A DNA stretch of 7,093 nucleotides from Rhizobiaceae bacterium (GCA_028865845.1 JAGWJK010000209.1:1-7093), one strand, 5' to 3'; shown: positions 1 through 6,286, numbered from the stretch's first letter. Translations and numbers: made by a program. Notes: generated by a model not told the origin, from the letters alone.

Positions 1-65
1 CCGAAGCCGCACGCGAAGCCTTCATCAAGGCGGCCAAGGAAGCAGGCCTTCGGCTTCAGCAGTAA
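1..65 (+). CDS. C-terminal end of a DUF982-like small protein (5' truncated)
   Basis: Only the last 20 complete codons are in the window, read from base 3 to a TAA stop at 63-65. The visible tail contains the motif AREAFIKAAKEAGL. That resembles the helical C-terminus of DUF982 proteins, small proteins of unknown function that are abundant in Rhizobiales and usually under 100 residues. The match rests on a short remembered pattern, so the family is tentative, but an open frame ending in a sensible helix is clear. No convincing terminator hairpin with a T-run follows the stop. Any other small helical protein could end this way. Confidence 0.5.
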   Translation, partial: EAAREAFIKAAKEAGLRLQQ

Positions 66-230
66 GAAGCCGTCTTCCCTCGAAAACGTAGGCCCAAAGC
101 GCCGCAAATTTCCTTCAACTATTCGGGCTGACTGAACCGCTGACGATGCGTGGCAGGCGGCATCCGGCGGACATCAGGGGTATTGACATCTGCTTTTTAT
201 AATCATCTTGTAAACTCAATCGCTAACATG

Positions 231-262
231 GTTAATTTTTTAACTACTTGGCGATTACCAAG
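231..262. promoter_or_regulatory. Two adjacent short inverted repeats, possible operator
   Basis: GTTAA (231-235) and TTAAC (240-244) form a perfect 5-bp inverted repeat around four T's. Directly after it, CTTGG (247-251) and CCAAG (258-262) form a second perfect 5-bp inverted repeat with a 6-base spacer. They lie 53 bases or more upstream of the start at 315, where a transcription start or operator could sit. The arms are short and the DNA is AT-rich, so chance is a real alternative. No known regulator site is recognised. Confidence 0.25.
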
Positions 263-301
263 GGAACCGAACAGCCGATTCGTTTGTTGATGATGCGCTA
301 C

Positions 302-307
302 GGAGGA
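302..307 (+). promoter_or_regulatory. Shine-Dalgarno GGAGGA for the small gene at 315
   Basis: GGAGGA lies 7 bases before the ATG at 315. This is close to the ideal anti-16S pairing and spacing, and it is the main reason for calling the small gene real. Confidence 0.7.
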
Positions 308-314
308 CCCCGAA

Positions 315-509
315 ATGATCTTCAAAATCTTTGCCGCGAAACCTGAGGTCGACGCGGAAACCGACGAGACCGGTACCTATCCCGATGGCATGTTCGAGAT
401 CCACCGGACCGACGTTTCCGCTCGCCGCGACAACCGCGCCCGCTCTTCGCATGAGCGCGATTATGGTGCCGGCCGGAAGATCGTACAGATGCCATTGGGT
501 CTTGCGTAA
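315..509 (+). CDS. Small uncharacterised protein, 64 aa
   Basis: I do not recognise this protein and assign no function. It runs from an ATG with a well-spaced GGAGGA to a TAA, and follows an AT-rich promoter-like gap. The N-terminus MIFKIFAAKP is short and hydrophobic/basic. An acidic middle (DAETDETGTYPDGMFEIHR) is followed by an Arg-rich stretch (SARRDNRARSSHERDYG) and a short PLGLA end. It has no membrane segment long enough to span a bilayer and no cysteines, so it is probably a soluble cytoplasmic protein. It converges on the ABC permease gene ending at 566. A minus-strand frame is open across the same bases, but it lacks comparable start signals. Shadow ORFs in GC-rich DNA remain the alternative explanation. 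Confidence 0.6.
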   Translation: MIFKIFAAKPEVDAETDETGTYPDGMFEIHRTDVSARRDNRARSSHERDYGAGRKIVQMPLGLA

Positions 510-555
510 GACGATCCCTGCCGGATCATCCGAACCTGCCTTACAAAGATACGAA

Positions 556-581
556 GCGGCCGCAATCAACTTCGCGGCCGC
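556..581. terminator. GCGGCCGC inverted repeat between convergent genes
   Basis: GCGGCCGC at 556-563 is repeated at 574-581, and each copy is its own reverse complement. The pair can therefore form an 8-bp all-GC stem with a 10-base loop on either strand. The stop codon of the minus-strand permease (566-568) lies in the loop, and the convergent plus-strand gene ends 46 bases upstream. The position suits a bidirectional transcription end or mRNA 3' stabiliser. No T-run follows on either strand, so it is not a classic intrinsic terminator. Confidence 0.35.
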
Positions 582-1702
582 CGCTCCAGGATCACCGCCA
601 GCGTTCCGTAAACCATGGCGAGGCCGGCAACGATGAGGAAGTGTTGCCGGACATCGGAAATCGATGCCCCCAGCTGCGCGACGTCGACCAGACCGTTGAT
701 GGCCGATGTGCTCGGCAGCGCAAGCGCCACGTAGTGCAGCGCCGGGGGGATAGCCTCGGTCGGCCATGAGAAACCCGAAATGAACAGGAACGGCATGCCG
801 ATCGCGGCCGTGACAAGCTGCAGAACGAGCGGCTTGCGGAAAATGCGCGCGGCCACAAGGCCCAGCGAGCCGACGGCAAGAGCAAACGGCAGCGCGAACA
901 GGAAGATCGTCCCAGGCGACCCCAACCGGGGAATGTCGTAGAGATAGGGCAATGCCAGCAGGTAGAACGAGAAGACGACGGTCTCGATGACGAGGTAGGC
1001 AAGCAGCTTGCCGAGCACCCTCGAAATCGATCCGATCCGTTCGAACGAAATCGCTTCCAGTTGCGGATTGGGATAGGTGCCAAGCAGACCGACGCCGATC
1101 AGAAGCGTCTGCTGCAGGATGAGCACGAAGGCGGCTGGCAGGATATAGGTCGCGTATCCGCCCTGCGGATTGAAGAGCGTCACCGCCGTCAGCGGCATCG
1201 GATCGGCAGCTGCCGCCGCCAGTACCGGGTCTACGTTTTGGCTGATCAGGATCGCCGTCTCGACCTCGGCGCCCATCGTGCGCGCCACCGCGGTGACTGC
1301 GCCAGAGACGCGCTGATAAATCAGGAAATAACTCGCATCCGCGTAGATCGCGATCGGCGATTGCCTGCCATGCAGTAGATCCCGTTCGAAATTCTTTGGG
1401 ATGACCAGGATGCCGTACAGGCCACGCGTATAGACACCACGCTGCGCCGTCTGCTGGTCGGGATAGGTCTCGACGATGGCGACATCGGCCGAAGCGTCGA
1501 TGCGGCGCGCCAGCTCGCGGCTGCTGTCCGTATCGTCCTGATCGACCAGCGCGATCGGAACGTCGCGAAACGTCTCGGCGCGGTAAGGCTGCGGATAGAA
1601 GGCCGCGTAGACGAGAATGGCGAGGATGAGGACCGAGAAGGCAGGCTTCAGGGTGAAGATGCGCCCAAGCTCGATACGGCAGACGGTCAGAATGCCTCTC
1701 AT
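566..1702 (-). CDS. ABC-2 type transporter permease (YhhJ/YbhR-like), last gene of exporter operon
   Basis: This 378-aa inner-membrane permease belongs to the ABC-2 exporter class and has the usual family length of about 370-380 residues. One membrane segment near residues 20-37 is followed by a large extracytoplasmic domain (about 38-183) with the typical VPIALVDQD start and GILVIPKNFERDL motif. Five more segments follow at about 184-206, 231-257, 265-286, 292-313 and 354-373. The FNPQGGYATYILPA entry to the second segment and the SGFSWPTEAIP loop are characteristic. The ATG overlaps the stop of the preceding permease gene by four bases (ATGA), and GGAGG lies 7 bases upstream (1710-1714), so the two should be made in equal amounts and pair as a heterodimer. 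The substrate cannot be read from sequence; relatives are linked to drug or small-molecule efflux. Confidence 0.93.
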   Translation of the reverse strand: MRGILTVCRIELGRIFTLKPAFSVLILAILVYAAFYPQPYRAETFRDVPIALVDQDDTDSSRELARRIDASADVAIVETYPDQQTAQRGVYTRGLYGILVIPKNFERDLLHGRQSPIAIYADASYFLIYQRVSGAVTAVARTMGAEVETAILISQNVDPVLAAAAADPMPLTAVTLFNPQGGYATYILPAAFVLILQQTLLIGVGLLGTYPNPQLEAISFERIGSISRVLGKLLAYLVIETVVFSFYLLALPYLYDIPRLGSPGTIFLFALPFALAVGSLGLVAARIFRKPLVLQLVTAAIGMPFLFISGFSWPTEAIPPALHYVALALPSTSAINGLVDVAQLGASISDVRQHFLIVAGLAMVYGTLAVILERRPRS

Positions 1703-2913
1703 GGCGTCGCCTCCGCAGGCATGGCCGCCCTTTGTCGCCTGTCATTCCGCGCCCTTATGACCTCCAGCCGCCAAGCCGTCAGGGTGCCGAACAGCAGTGC
1801 CAGGAAGAGCAACGCGGCAAGCGGCTTCACCGAAAGATCAAATGGCGTTCCGCGCAGGGTCTGGTCGATGCGCACGGTCAGATACCAGGTACCCGGCAGC
1901 AGTTCGCCCCACCAATAAGCGAAGGCGTTCATTCCAAGGCGCGGAAAGCCTATGCCCATGAAGCCGAAGGCGGGAGCAAAGAGAAGCGTCGAGATGCTGA
2001 CGGCGGTCGCGACAGGGCGTAACAGCAGCGCAAGCAACGTACCAACCATCTGATTGGCGAGAATGAACAATATGGCGCCGGCGACGAGAAGGCCACGATG
2101 ACCGCGCATCGGCATGCCGAAATAGCCGAACAGCGCGATATCGGAAACGCCGAGAACAAGGAGGAACAGCACCGTGTAAGGCAAGATCTTGCCAAACATC
2201 GCCGGCCATAATCCGCCGCCCAGACGTCTTAGAATGCGCAGGCGATGTTGCGTCTCCGCATCCGATCCGACGGAATAAGCCATGGTGACGACGACGACGA
2301 TCTGCAGCACCGCCGGCATCAGGGCTGCCAGCAGGAAGTGGGCATAATTGAGGGTCGGATTGAAGAGCGGGTTCACCTGCACGGGAATGGGAGTGAGCGC
2401 TTCCTGCGCCGCGTCCACCGGCTGTCCCTCGGCGGTGCGAAGCGAAATGCGGATGCCGGCGGCAACGCTCGGCACGGCAGCGCTGACGCCGCGCAGAGTG
2501 AGATTCCCGGTCGTCAGCGTCTGCGTACTGTAGAAGAAGACGACCTCCGGACGCCGGCCGGCGAAGACGTCGCGCTCGAGATTGCGCGGCAGCATCAGCA
2601 AGCCGTGCACCTTGCCGGACAGGATGAGATGCCTGCCCTCGGTCAGATCGCTGACATTGGCGGCAACGGCGGTATCGGGTGTCGCATCGACCGTCCGGAT
2701 GATCGTGCGGGAAAGATCGGTTCCGTCGAGATCGAGAACGGCGATCGGCAACCGCGTCGCGAGGCCAGCGCTGAACACGACGGCGAGGACGCCCATGAGG
2801 ATGAGCGGCAGGATGGTCGACAGGATGATCAGAAACGGCTTGCGCCGGAAGTGACCGACTTCCCGCCCGAACACCAGAAAAAAGCTGGGGCGAATGCGCC
2901 CCTTCGCCAGCAT
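1699..2913 (-). CDS. ABC-2 type transporter permease (YbhS-like), partner subunit
   Basis: This 404-aa inner-membrane protein has the same architecture as the next gene but is clearly diverged from it. It has a cytoplasmic N-terminus, a membrane segment at about 27-48 and an extracytoplasmic domain at about 49-189. That domain carries LPIAVLDLDGTDLSR and HGLLMLPRNLERDV, matching the partner's equivalents. Five more segments lie near 190-213, 243-264, 273-297, 300-322 and 363-382. The NPLFNPTLNYAHFLLAALMP entry and the PRLGMNAFAYWWGELLPGTW loop fit the family. The ATG comes one base after the HlyD-type gene's stop (TGAGATG), and GGAG lies 7 bases upstream inside that gene. It should form the transmembrane pore with the downstream permease. 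No nucleotide-binding domain is fused to it, so ATPase activity must come from elsewhere. Confidence 0.93.
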   Translation of the reverse strand: MLAKGRIRPSFFLVFGREVGHFRRKPFLIILSTILPLILMGVLAVVFSAGLATRLPIAVLDLDGTDLSRTIIRTVDATPDTAVAANVSDLTEGRHLILSGKVHGLLMLPRNLERDVFAGRRPEVVFFYSTQTLTTGNLTLRGVSAAVPSVAAGIRISLRTAEGQPVDAAQEALTPIPVQVNPLFNPTLNYAHFLLAALMPAVLQIVVVVTMAYSVGSDAETQHRLRILRRLGGGLWPAMFGKILPYTVLFLLVLGVSDIALFGYFGMPMRGHRGLLVAGAILFILANQMVGTLLALLLRPVATAVSISTLLFAPAFGFMGIGFPRLGMNAFAYWWGELLPGTWYLTVRIDQTLRGTPFDLSVKPLAALLFLALLFGTLTAWRLEVIRARNDRRQRAAMPAEATP

Positions 2914-2914
2914 C

Positions 2915-3895
2915 TCAACGCTCCGTCGCGGGCGGCCACGACGCGATGATGCTCATGCCCGGCCGCAGCCCGTCGACCGGTGCCACGGGAACGGCGCGAA
3001 CCTCGAAGGTCCTGAGGTCGAAATCGCCTGTCGCCCGCGTCGCGCGCCAGGTGGCATATTGGCCCTGCGCATTGATGACGGTGACCTTGACCTCCAGCTC
3101 CGCCGAATTCAGCGCCGGAACGGTCACCTTGAAGGTATCACCGACCTTCAAGCCCTTGAGAAGATCCTCGCGGAGATTGAAGGTGAACCACGGGTTTGCG
3201 ATATCGATGATCGAAAACAGCGGCGCGCCGGCACTGAAGTTTTCGCCGAGTTCGGCGACGCGTGTCGTCACCTGGCCGTCGATCGGGGCGTGGATGATCA
3301 GTTCGTTGACATCGACCTGCTGCTGATTGAGCGAGGCCTTCGCCTGCTCGACCTGGGTGGCTGCCAATTGCTTCTCTTCCTTGCTTGCGCCTGCGACAGC
3401 CAGATCGAGATCGGCTTGCGCGGATTCGCGCTTGCGGATGGCGGCTTCCAGGTTGCGTGTCGCCTCTTCCACCTGCGACTGGGTCGAGGAGCCTGACGTA
3501 ACGAGCTTTGCCTGACGGGCAGATGCTTCCTGGTAGAGCGTGACGTCGGCATCTGCCGCGGCAAGCTCGGCGCGCCTCGCATCGATCGTCTCCGGTCGTG
3601 TGCTGTTGACGCGCACGAGATCGGCCTGCGCCACCGCCAGGGCGGCCTCCGACATATGCAGGCCAGCCACCAGCTGCGGGCTTTCCAGTTCCGCGATGAC
3701 GGTCCCAGCCTTCACATTGTCGCCGACATCGGCGTTCAGCTTGGCGACCCGACCCGACACGCGCGGACTGAGGTCGACACGGTTAGCCGACACCTCTCCC
3801 TGCACGATCAGCGGTGGCGGCTTGGTGGCAAACCACAGCACGACGGCAAGTGCGACCAGGCAGGCCAAACCGATGACTGCTCTCACGATCTTCAT
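2915..3895 (-). CDS. HlyD-family membrane fusion (periplasmic adaptor) protein, YhiI/YbhG-like
   Basis: This 326-aa adaptor would link the inner-membrane permeases to the periplasm or an outer-membrane channel. One N-terminal membrane anchor (about residues 5-24, VIGLACLVALAVVLWF) leads into the first lipoyl-like half (about 38-73, VDLSPRVSGRVAKL...VGDNVKAGTVIAEL). A long Ala/Gln/Glu-rich helical hairpin follows (about 78-197), then the second lipoyl half (about 198-231, IIHAPIDGQVTTRV). A beta-barrel region ends with the family signature DGLRPGMSIIASW (about 308-320). I start at the ATG at 3895 because AGGGA lies 8 bases upstream. The in-frame GTG at 3901, two codons earlier, leaves only 2 bases from that site. 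The gene follows the 72-aa gene by 36 bases and is coupled to the permease gene, so all belong to one operon. Function as an exporter adaptor is inferred from family and context. Confidence 0.93.
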   Translation of the reverse strand: MKIVRAVIGLACLVALAVVLWFATKPPPLIVQGEVSANRVDLSPRVSGRVAKLNADVGDNVKAGTVIAELESPQLVAGLHMSEAALAVAQADLVRVNSTRPETIDARRAELAAADADVTLYQEASARQAKLVTSGSSTQSQVEEATRNLEAAIRKRESAQADLDLAVAGASKEEKQLAATQVEQAKASLNQQQVDVNELIIHAPIDGQVTTRVAELGENFSAGAPLFSIIDIANPWFTFNLREDLLKGLKVGDTFKVTVPALNSAELEVKVTVINAQGQYATWRATRATGDFDLRTFEVRAVPVAPVDGLRPGMSIIASWPPATER

Positions 3896-3903
3896 ATACA
3901 CAT

Positions 3904-3908
3904 TCCCT
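3904..3908 (-). promoter_or_regulatory. Shine-Dalgarno AGGGA deciding the start of the HlyD-type gene
   Basis: On the minus strand AGGGA lies 8 bases before the ATG at 3895 but only 2 bases before the alternative GTG at 3901. The spacing favours the ATG, which shortens the longest open frame by two codons. Confidence 0.55.
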
Positions 3909-3931
3909 GATGGTCCCGGTTGGCCTAAAAA

Positions 3932-4150
3932 TCACACGCCTTCAGCTTTATCGGTACCGGAGGCGGCCTTGTCACCTGTTTCTTCAACGGAAACCTCAGC
4001 CTCCGTCATCCATTCGGCATTCAGATCGGCGATCGCGACGACCATTCCATCTTTTACCGCGTCGAGGGCCGCAAGACCAATATCGATTGCCTCTTCTGCA
4101 ATGGAGGCAACCACGCCCTTTGCGCCGGTGTCGAGATGGTTATCAGTCAC
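3932..4150 (-). CDS. Small acidic uncharacterised protein, 72 aa, first gene of the exporter operon
   Basis: I do not recognise this protein. It starts at GTG with a perfect GGAGGA 6 bases upstream (4157-4162) and ends 36 bases before the HlyD-type start, so it is likely co-transcribed with the exporter. Residues about 8-46 are Ala/Ile/Val-rich with regularly spaced acids (SIAEEAIDIGLAALDAV, VVAIADLNAEW) and could form one or two amphipathic helices. The tail from about 47 to 72 is strongly acidic, with Glu/Asp, Thr and Lys, and looks disordered. There are no cysteines, no signal peptide and no clear membrane span, so it is probably cytoplasmic. A long plus-strand frame covers the same bases but lacks a start site of this quality. 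Possible roles are an exporter accessory protein or an unrelated small protein; neither is shown by the sequence. Confidence 0.7.
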   Translation of the reverse strand: MTDNHLDTGAKGVVASIAEEAIDIGLAALDAVKDGMVVAIADLNAEWMTEAEVSVEETGDKAASGTDKAEGV

Positions 4151-4156
4151 GTGCGA

Positions 4157-4162
4157 TCCTCC
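4157..4162 (-). promoter_or_regulatory. Shine-Dalgarno GGAGGA supporting a GTG start
   Basis: The minus-strand GGAGGA lies 6 bases ahead of the GTG at 4150-4148. No ATG is as well placed, so it decides the start of the 72-aa gene. Confidence 0.65.
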
Positions 4163-4227
4163 GGAACATGCCTGTTGCGATCGCGGGGGAGATTACGAAG
4201 TTTGCCCGCACGAAAAAGGGTTCATCC

Positions 4228-4251
4228 CTGTTAGATGCGGCGCACTAACAG
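4228..4251. promoter_or_regulatory. Inverted repeat CTGTTAG-N10-CTAACAG, candidate operator
   Basis: CTGTTAG (4228-4234) and CTAACAG (4245-4251) are perfect 7-base inverted arms, 17 bases from centre to centre, or about one and a half helical turns. The right arm is also part of a competing imperfect palindrome at 4240-4256 (CACT-AAC-AGTG core with a further GC pair beyond one G-T position). AACAGT at 4247-4252 is mirrored by ACTGTT at 4269-4274. Position and symmetry suit a dimeric regulator binding between the divergent genes. The regulator is not identified; the adjacent TPR protein is the obvious candidate by location only. Confidence 0.4.
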
Positions 4252-4330
4252 TGTGCTCTCGTAAAGTTACTGTTCGACGACGGCATTTTGGCCGCATAGG
4301 ATTGACGAACAATCGAAACCGACGAGAGAC

Positions 4331-6133
4331 ATGGTCCTCATTGGAAAACCGAGCAGAGTTGAGATGCATCAGCCAGAAAAGCCGTCTCCGTCGGAGATCA
4401 GACATCAGCTCGATATCCTCCGCCGCAGCGATACCTTTACCGGCTCCGACCGCCTGTTGTCGTTTCTCAGCTATCTCGTGGAGGAAACGCTGGAGGGGCG
4501 CGGCGAAAACCTTCGCGAAGCGGTAATCGGCAACGCGGTATATCGTCGCGATCCGCCCTACGATCCACGGATCGACTCGACCGTCCGTGTCGAGGCGCGG
4601 CGCCTGCGCAAGAAGCTGAACGACTATTTCGCGCTCGACGGGCGCGACGATCCGGTGCTTCTTACCATCCCGATTGGCAGTTACATCCCGGAATTTACCG
4701 TCAATACGCCCGGCGCCCGGGACGAAACGGCGGAAGCGACAGAGCCGACCTCCGGGCTATTCGAAAAGGGTCAGGGCGCGTCGGTCGCCATCCTGCCGTT
4801 CAAGGCGCTGTCGCAGGACACGGTGGTCAAGGATTTCGCCGATGGCCTGACGGACGAACTGATCTACGCCTTCGGCACGGAGCCGGGCGTGCGCGTGCAG
4901 TCGAGAAGCGTGGTGTTTCCCTTTGCCGAGCGCCAGCAGCCGGCCTCGTCGGTCGCCGCCGAGCTCGGCGTGGATGTCGTGCTGCAAGGCACCGTTCGAG
5001 AGCAGAACGACAGCATCCGGGTCACGGTCGAGCTTTCCGACGGCAAGGGCTTCGTCGCTTCCTCCGACCGCTTCGACGGTCCGACCAGCAACAGGCTGCA
5101 ACTTCAGGAGAGGATCGCCACGACGCTCATCAGCCGTCTGCGCGTGGATATATCCGCGATGCGGGCGCACAAGATCGGTCCTCGCCCGGCCGCGGTCGAG
5201 GCGCATTCTAAGGTTTACCGCGCACGACGCCTGGTCGACCGGCAGATGCCGGCCGCCCTCTACGACGCGCTTGCGATATTCCAGGATCTAGCCGCCACCC
5301 TGCCCGACTATGCGCGTGGCCATGCCGGCATTGCCGATTGCTATTGTGATCTCTTCCGGATCGGTACGATCGACCGCGAAACCGCGTTCGAACATGCCAG
5401 ACGCGCCGCCGATCGCGCCCTGGAAATGGATCCGAGATCAGCCGATGCCCTGACGGCAGCCGCCACCGTCTCGGCGTGGCTGGAACGAGACCGGGACGCG
5501 GCTGAAGAGGGTTTCAAGGCAGCGCTTGCCGCCGGTGGCAACTCCCGCTCCGCCCGCATCTACGGCGTCTATCTCACCATTATCGGGCTACATGAGGAGG
5601 CCGAGCGGCTGTTTGCCGAGGCACGGCGGATCGAGCCGTTCTGCCAACAGCAGGATATCGCCGAAGCGATCAGCCGTTATCAGTCCCGCAGATTCGACGT
5701 CTTCGACGACGGCAACGCGGCGCTCGATGCCCGACACGCGCCCGCGGAGGCCATTCTCCACATGGCGCTTGCCAGATTCTTCGACAACGATCTCGAAGGC
5801 GCCCGGGTTCTGACCGCCTCGTTGCGGCGAAACGCCATTGACCATCCGCTGCTGGCGTTTGCCCGAGAGGAAATGGATGCCTGGCTGGGCGCTCCCGATG
5901 TGGCGCGGCGGATATTCCAGGCGGGCGATTCACGCGGAAGCCATTTCGCCAGGGCAACGCTTGCCGCATCCGTTCAGGATGAGGAACGGACGATCGCCAG
6001 TCTGTCGCGCGCACTGGACGCGCAGGAGCTTTCGACCGTCTGGATGCGCAGCGATCCACGCTTCGATTGGCTGCGATCCACCTCCGAATTTGCGCGGCTG
6101 CTCGGAAAGCTGGAGGCACTGCGAGTGTCTTGA
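4331..6133 (+). CDS. TPR-containing putative transcriptional regulator: winged-helix-like, TolB/FlgO-like and TPR domains
   Basis: This 600-aa protein has no membrane segment or signal peptide and should be cytoplasmic. Residues about 33-122 resemble a divergent OmpR/ToxR-type winged helix. The IDSTVRVEARRLRKKL helix sits where the recognition helix would be, and VLLTIPIGSYIPEF matches the closing wing hairpin. Residues about 150-270 form the alpha/beta domain common in TPR adenylate-cyclase-like proteins (SVAILPFKALSQD, DFADGLTDELIYAFG, VVLQGTVREQ). It resembles the TolB N-terminal/FlgO type. Residues about 295-560 are helical repeats of TPR character (ADRALEMDPRSADALTAAA, AERLFAEARRIEPF), and the end (SDPRFDWLRSTSEFARLLGKL) is typical of this family. 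The layout recalls HilA and CadC but lacks CadC's membrane anchor. It is divergent from the exporter operon. The start is uncertain: ATG 4331 has a weak, close purine stretch, and ATG 4364 (residue 12) is also possible. Target genes and ligand are unknown. Confidence 0.85.
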   Translation: MVLIGKPSRVEMHQPEKPSPSEIRHQLDILRRSDTFTGSDRLLSFLSYLVEETLEGRGENLREAVIGNAVYRRDPPYDPRIDSTVRVEARRLRKKLNDYFALDGRDDPVLLTIPIGSYIPEFTVNTPGARDETAEATEPTSGLFEKGQGASVAILPFKALSQDTVVKDFADGLTDELIYAFGTEPGVRVQSRSVVFPFAERQQPASSVAAELGVDVVLQGTVREQNDSIRVTVELSDGKGFVASSDRFDGPTSNRLQLQERIATTLISRLRVDISAMRAHKIGPRPAAVEAHSKVYRARRLVDRQMPAALYDALAIFQDLAATLPDYARGHAGIADCYCDLFRIGTIDRETAFEHARRAADRALEMDPRSADALTAAATVSAWLERDRDAAEEGFKAALAAGGNSRSARIYGVYLTIIGLHEEAERLFAEARRIEPFCQQQDIAEAISRYQSRRFDVFDDGNAALDARHAPAEAILHMALARFFDNDLEGARVLTASLRRNAIDHPLLAFAREEMDAWLGAPDVARRIFQAGDSRGSHFARATLAASVQDEERTIASLSRALDAQELSTVWMRSDPRFDWLRSTSEFARLLGKLEALRVS

Positions 6134-6286
6134 CGATCGGTGGAAAGGCGATGACCGCCGTGTCTCACTGTAAGTTCCGGCTTCCTCACTCCCCGATCCG
6201 AGCTCAGGCATCCTACCATTGCAGCAACCAAGAGACGTCAAATTCCAGTCACGCAACCGCGATATCTGCAGCGGAGGGCTCGTACG
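6134..6286. other. Intergenic gap between the TPR regulator and the SnoaL/DoxX pair
   Basis: These 153 bases hold no supported gene. No strong terminator or promoter is visible. A 4-bp GGCG/CGCC stem at 6147-6159 is too short and lacks a T-run. The gap is long enough to contain a separate promoter for the pair, so co-transcription with the regulator is undecided. Confidence 0.5.

Larger units (their letters stand above)
66..314. other. Intergenic region with an AT-rich core
   Basis: No gene is supported in these 249 bases. The stretch from about 181 to 245 is much more AT-rich than the surroundings. It holds a TTGACA hexamer (183-188), a TATAAT hexamer (198-203), and two short inverted repeats (231-244 and 247-262). 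The TTGACA and TATAAT are only 9 bases apart, so they cannot be the two halves of one sigma-70 promoter. The region very probably contains the promoter of the small gene at 315, but the exact elements cannot be fixed by eye. Confidence 0.5.
4151..4330. promoter_or_regulatory. Divergent intergenic region between exporter operon and TPR regulator
   Basis: These 180 bases separate divergently transcribed genes and must carry the promoters for both directions. I could not fix a convincing -35/-10 pair on either strand. TTGACG at 4302-4307 has no TATAAT-like partner at the right distance and is too close to the regulator start. The region contains CTGTT or its complement four times (4172-4176, 4228-4232, 4247-4251, 4270-4274), in part as inverted repeats described separately. 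A stretch readable on the minus strand through 4193-4405 looks like a shadow and is not called. Confidence 0.6.

Noticed and set aside
183..203. TTGACA and TATAAT hexamers as a sigma-70 promoter
   Set aside because: The spacer is 9 bases, far short of the 16-18 needed, so they cannot act together as one promoter.
232..244. A CtrA-type site (TTAA-N7-TTAAC)
   Set aside because: The two TTAA elements are separated by 4 bases, not 7.
255..1745. A 496-codon open frame on the minus strand across the last permease gene and the 315-509 gene
   Set aside because: It overlaps an unmistakable ABC-2 permease in another frame of the same strand. Its translation is Arg/Pro/His-rich with no membrane or domain pattern, typical of a shadow frame in GC-rich DNA.
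2245..2949. A 234-codon plus-strand open frame opposite the second permease gene
   Set aside because: The product is Arg/Asp/Gly/His-rich and low in hydrophobic residues, the complement of membrane-protein codons. It has no good start site.
4213..4229. A minus-strand AGGG-N5-CCCT hairpin followed by a T-run, as an attenuator ahead of the exporter operon
   Set aside because: The stem is only 4 bp and the T-run is 5 bases, too weak to claim as an intrinsic terminator by eye.
4302..4307. TTGACG as the -35 of the TPR regulator gene
   Set aside because: A -10 at normal spacing would fall at 4325-4330, which reads AGAGAC and abuts the ATG at 4331.
4193..4405. A 70-codon minus-strand frame across the divergent intergenic region
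   Set aside because: It is Arg-rich, lacks a clear ribosome binding site, and overlaps the start of the regulator gene.
3540..4526. A 328-codon plus-strand open frame opposite the HlyD-type gene
   Set aside because: The product is Ser/Ala/Arg-rich without recognisable domains. It runs antisense to a clear adaptor gene and across the divergent promoter region, and continues into the regulator gene in another frame.
6147..6159. GGCG/CGCC hairpin as the terminator of the regulator gene
   Set aside because: The stem is 4 bp and no T-run follows.
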